NCBI GenBank assembly: GCA_937976375.1
Contig: CALJRU010000039.1
Span: forward strand, 1 to 57,708
DNA length: 57,708 bases
From: an uncultured Peptococcaceae bacterium
GTDB taxonomy: Bacteria > Bacillota > Peptococcia > Peptococcales > Peptococcaceae
Direction: 5' to 3'
Each line of letters starts with the position of its first letter. Position 1 is the first letter of the stretch. A program made the position numbers and the translations under genes. Positions 56,540-57,708 of the stretch are shown here, in pieces. The notes beneath the pieces are model-generated. The model searched no databases, had not been told where the DNA came from, and was given only the letters and a program-made list of their open reading frames with translations.

Positions 56540-57417
56540 ATGGCGTGCGCCATGAATACCAATACCTCGTCGTTCAGGAAATGGCACAACAAGGCCACAC
56601 CGTCGCCGAACTATGCCGTGCACTCTCCATCAGTCGCTCCGCCTACTACAAATGGCTCCGCCGCACCCCCTCCGCCCGCGAACAGGAAAACCGCCGCATC
56701 CTTGCCGAAATGCGCCTCATCTACCAACAATACCGTGGCATCTATGGCTATCGCCGCCTAGCCGACGAATACAACGCCATCCACCACACCCACTACAACG
56801 AAAAACGCTTCCACCGCCTCGCCAAAATCGGCAAACTCCGCGCCATCATCCGCACCAAGCAACCTGCCGCCCACGCCGAACCCCTCATTCAGCTGCCAGC
56901 CAACCTCCTCGCCCGCGACTTCAACGCCGCCCAACCCAACGAAAAATGGCTCACCGACGTCACCGAATTTCAATACTCCCACGGCCAAAAACTCTACCTT
57001 TCCGCCATCCTTGACCTCAAAGCCAACGACATCGTCGCCTACCACATCAGCCCCAGCAACAACAACAGCCTCGTCTTCACCACCTTCGACCGCGCCATCG
57101 CCAAATACCCCGACGCTCACCCGCTCGTGCACAGCGACCGAGGCTTTCAGTACACCAACACCAAATTCAAAATCAAACTCCTCGACCAAGGCATGCTCCA
57201 AAGCATGTCCCGCCCCGGCATGTGCATCGACAACGGCCCCATGGAAGCCTTCTGGGGCACCCTCAAAAGCGAAATGTACCACCTTCACCAGTTCGACGAC
57301 TACGACACCCTTGCCCAGGCCATCGCCGACTACATCCATTTCTACAACACACGCCGCCGCCAGCGCCGCCTCGACTGCCTGCCGCCCCTCGCCTACCGCA
57401 ACCGCCAGGACCCCTAA
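56530..57417 (+). CDS. IS3-family transposase OrfB (DDE integrase)
   Basis: 295-residue catalytic subunit with a retroviral-type integrase core. The DDE residues are in WLTDVTEF, VHSDRGFQYT and MEAFWGTLKSEMY, and the N-terminal part has the IS3 HTH_21 domain (SISRSAYYKWLRR...RLIYQQYRGIYGYRRLADEYN). It is in the -1 frame relative to OrfA with no stop between the A7 run and 56530. An internal AAAGGAGG just before GTG 56530 may also allow separate translation. All three catalytic acids are present, so the element could be active. Confidence 0.93.
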   Translation: MGLNGVRHEYQYLVVQEMAQQGHTVAELCRALSISRSAYYKWLRRTPSAREQENRRILAEMRLIYQQYRGIYGYRRLADEYNAIHHTHYNEKRFHRLAKIGKLRAIIRTKQPAAHAEPLIQLPANLLARDFNAAQPNEKWLTDVTEFQYSHGQKLYLSAILDLKANDIVAYHISPSNNNSLVFTTFDRAIAKYPDAHPLVHSDRGFQYTNTKFKIKLLDQGMLQSMSRPGMCIDNGPMEAFWGTLKSEMYHLHQFDDYDTLAQAIADYIHFYNTRRRQRRLDCLPPLAYRNRQDP

Positions 57418-57427
57418 CCACACCACA

Positions 57428-57462
57428 AGGCTTGAAGCCCCACGCTTCAAGCCTCTTTTTTT
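57428..57462 (+). terminator. Terminator after the transposase
   Basis: AGGCTTGAAGC (57428-57438) / GCTTCAAGCCT (57444-57454), five-base loop, seven Ts. The rest of the window (57463-57708) shows no gene or other feature I can support. Confidence 0.9.
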
Positions 57463-57708
57463 GCCCTCCTCATAGATCACCAAATCACCATATATAAGGA
57501 AAGAAACTGCACCACCCACCCTCAGCACAAAACAAACAATATATATAGAAGGAAACCGCTCATTCCTTGGATAAAAATCCCCCCGCACACGCACAACCGC
57601 CGCATACCGCGCCCCACACACCCCTCGCCGCTCTTCATCAATCGCCGCCAGCATTTTGTTATTTCCCCTGTCGCCGCGGTGGGGGGATGATCAATTTTTG
57701 GGGGGACT

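Larger units (their letters stand above)
55856..57417 (+). mobile_element. IS3-family insertion sequence (IS150-like)
   Basis: Two overlapping transposase frames in the IS3 layout with a -1 frameshift signal. I could not find convincing terminal inverted repeats or target duplications on either side (about 55740-55855 and 57418-57708), so the exact ends are unknown, and the copy may be old or extend past the window. The codons are strongly C-ending and differ from the AT-rich flank at 55741-55850. Confidence 0.85.

Noticed and set aside
56758..57654. 298-codon minus-strand frame at the right end
   Set aside because: Mostly antisense to OrfB of the insertion sequence, valine-rich low-complexity translation, no ribosome binding site.

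Overview
This window is the replication-origin region of a low-to-mid GC Gram-positive-type bacterium, most likely a member of the Bacillota (class Clostridia or a near relative). The reasons are the rpmH-rnpA-yidD-yidC-jag / dnaA-dnaN-recF-gyrB-gyrA order, Jag/KhpB and RicT, an AmaP-DUF2273-Asp23 envelope-stress cluster, an agr-type peptide quorum-sensing locus, and strong AGGAGG ribosome binding sites. I cannot fix the genus from sequence alone.

Layout. 1-2.7 kb: rpmH, rnpA, yidD, yidC and jag on the minus strand, leading away from oriC. 2.7-5.5 kb: a two-part oriC with DnaA-box clusters on both sides of dnaA and a DnaA-trio plus AT-rich unwinding element just before dnaN. 5.5-7.7 kb: dnaN-recF. 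7.8-12.1 kb: accessory genes (a DMT-family exporter, small membrane proteins, a secreted stalk-domain protein, a RelBE-type toxin-antitoxin pair). 12.2-16.7 kb: gyrB-gyrA. 16.8-20.4 kb: an XRE regulator, then a complete agr-like system: LytTR response regulator, GHKL sensor kinase, AgrB, and a 48-residue AgrD precursor. 20.5-27.3 kb: secreted or surface proteins (four of them here and at 9.4 kb carry or belong with stalk domains), a lipoprotein, two orphan HicB-like proteins and unknowns. 27.6-31.6 kb: mnmE-mnmG-rsmG. 31.7-32.8 kb: an ECF sigma/anti-sigma pair. 32.9-33.2 kb: a second dense DnaA-box cluster. 33.2-34.2 kb: a threonine aldolase-like gene. 34.3-36.6 kb: a tandem array of parS sites, then parA-parB. 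36.6-40.7 kb: housekeeping genes. 42-48.6 kb: the Orn/Lys/Arg decarboxylase-holB-ricT-trmN6-rsmI cluster and the Asp23 cluster. 48.8-55.6 kb: flavodoxin-like oxidoreductases, three secreted cell-wall hydrolases and a FAH-family hydrolase. 55.8-57.4 kb: an IS3-family insertion sequence.

How parts fit together. Two observations stand out. First, upstream of parA there are nine 16-bp parS palindromes at an exact 39-bp period plus a tenth at the parA ribosome binding site, a very dense ParB loading platform. Second, four promoters (agrB and three secreted stalk-domain proteins), and more weakly a fifth (a lipoprotein operon), share a direct repeat built on GTTTACG placed 31-32 bp before a TATAAT box with no good -35. 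This looks like the operator of the local LytTR regulator, so the agr circuit probably controls a dispersed set of surface proteins. A separate shared promoter design (inverted TGTCA-type repeats 41 bp before TATAAT) links two of the cell-wall hydrolases.

All functions are read from sequence motifs and gene context; no database search was possible.
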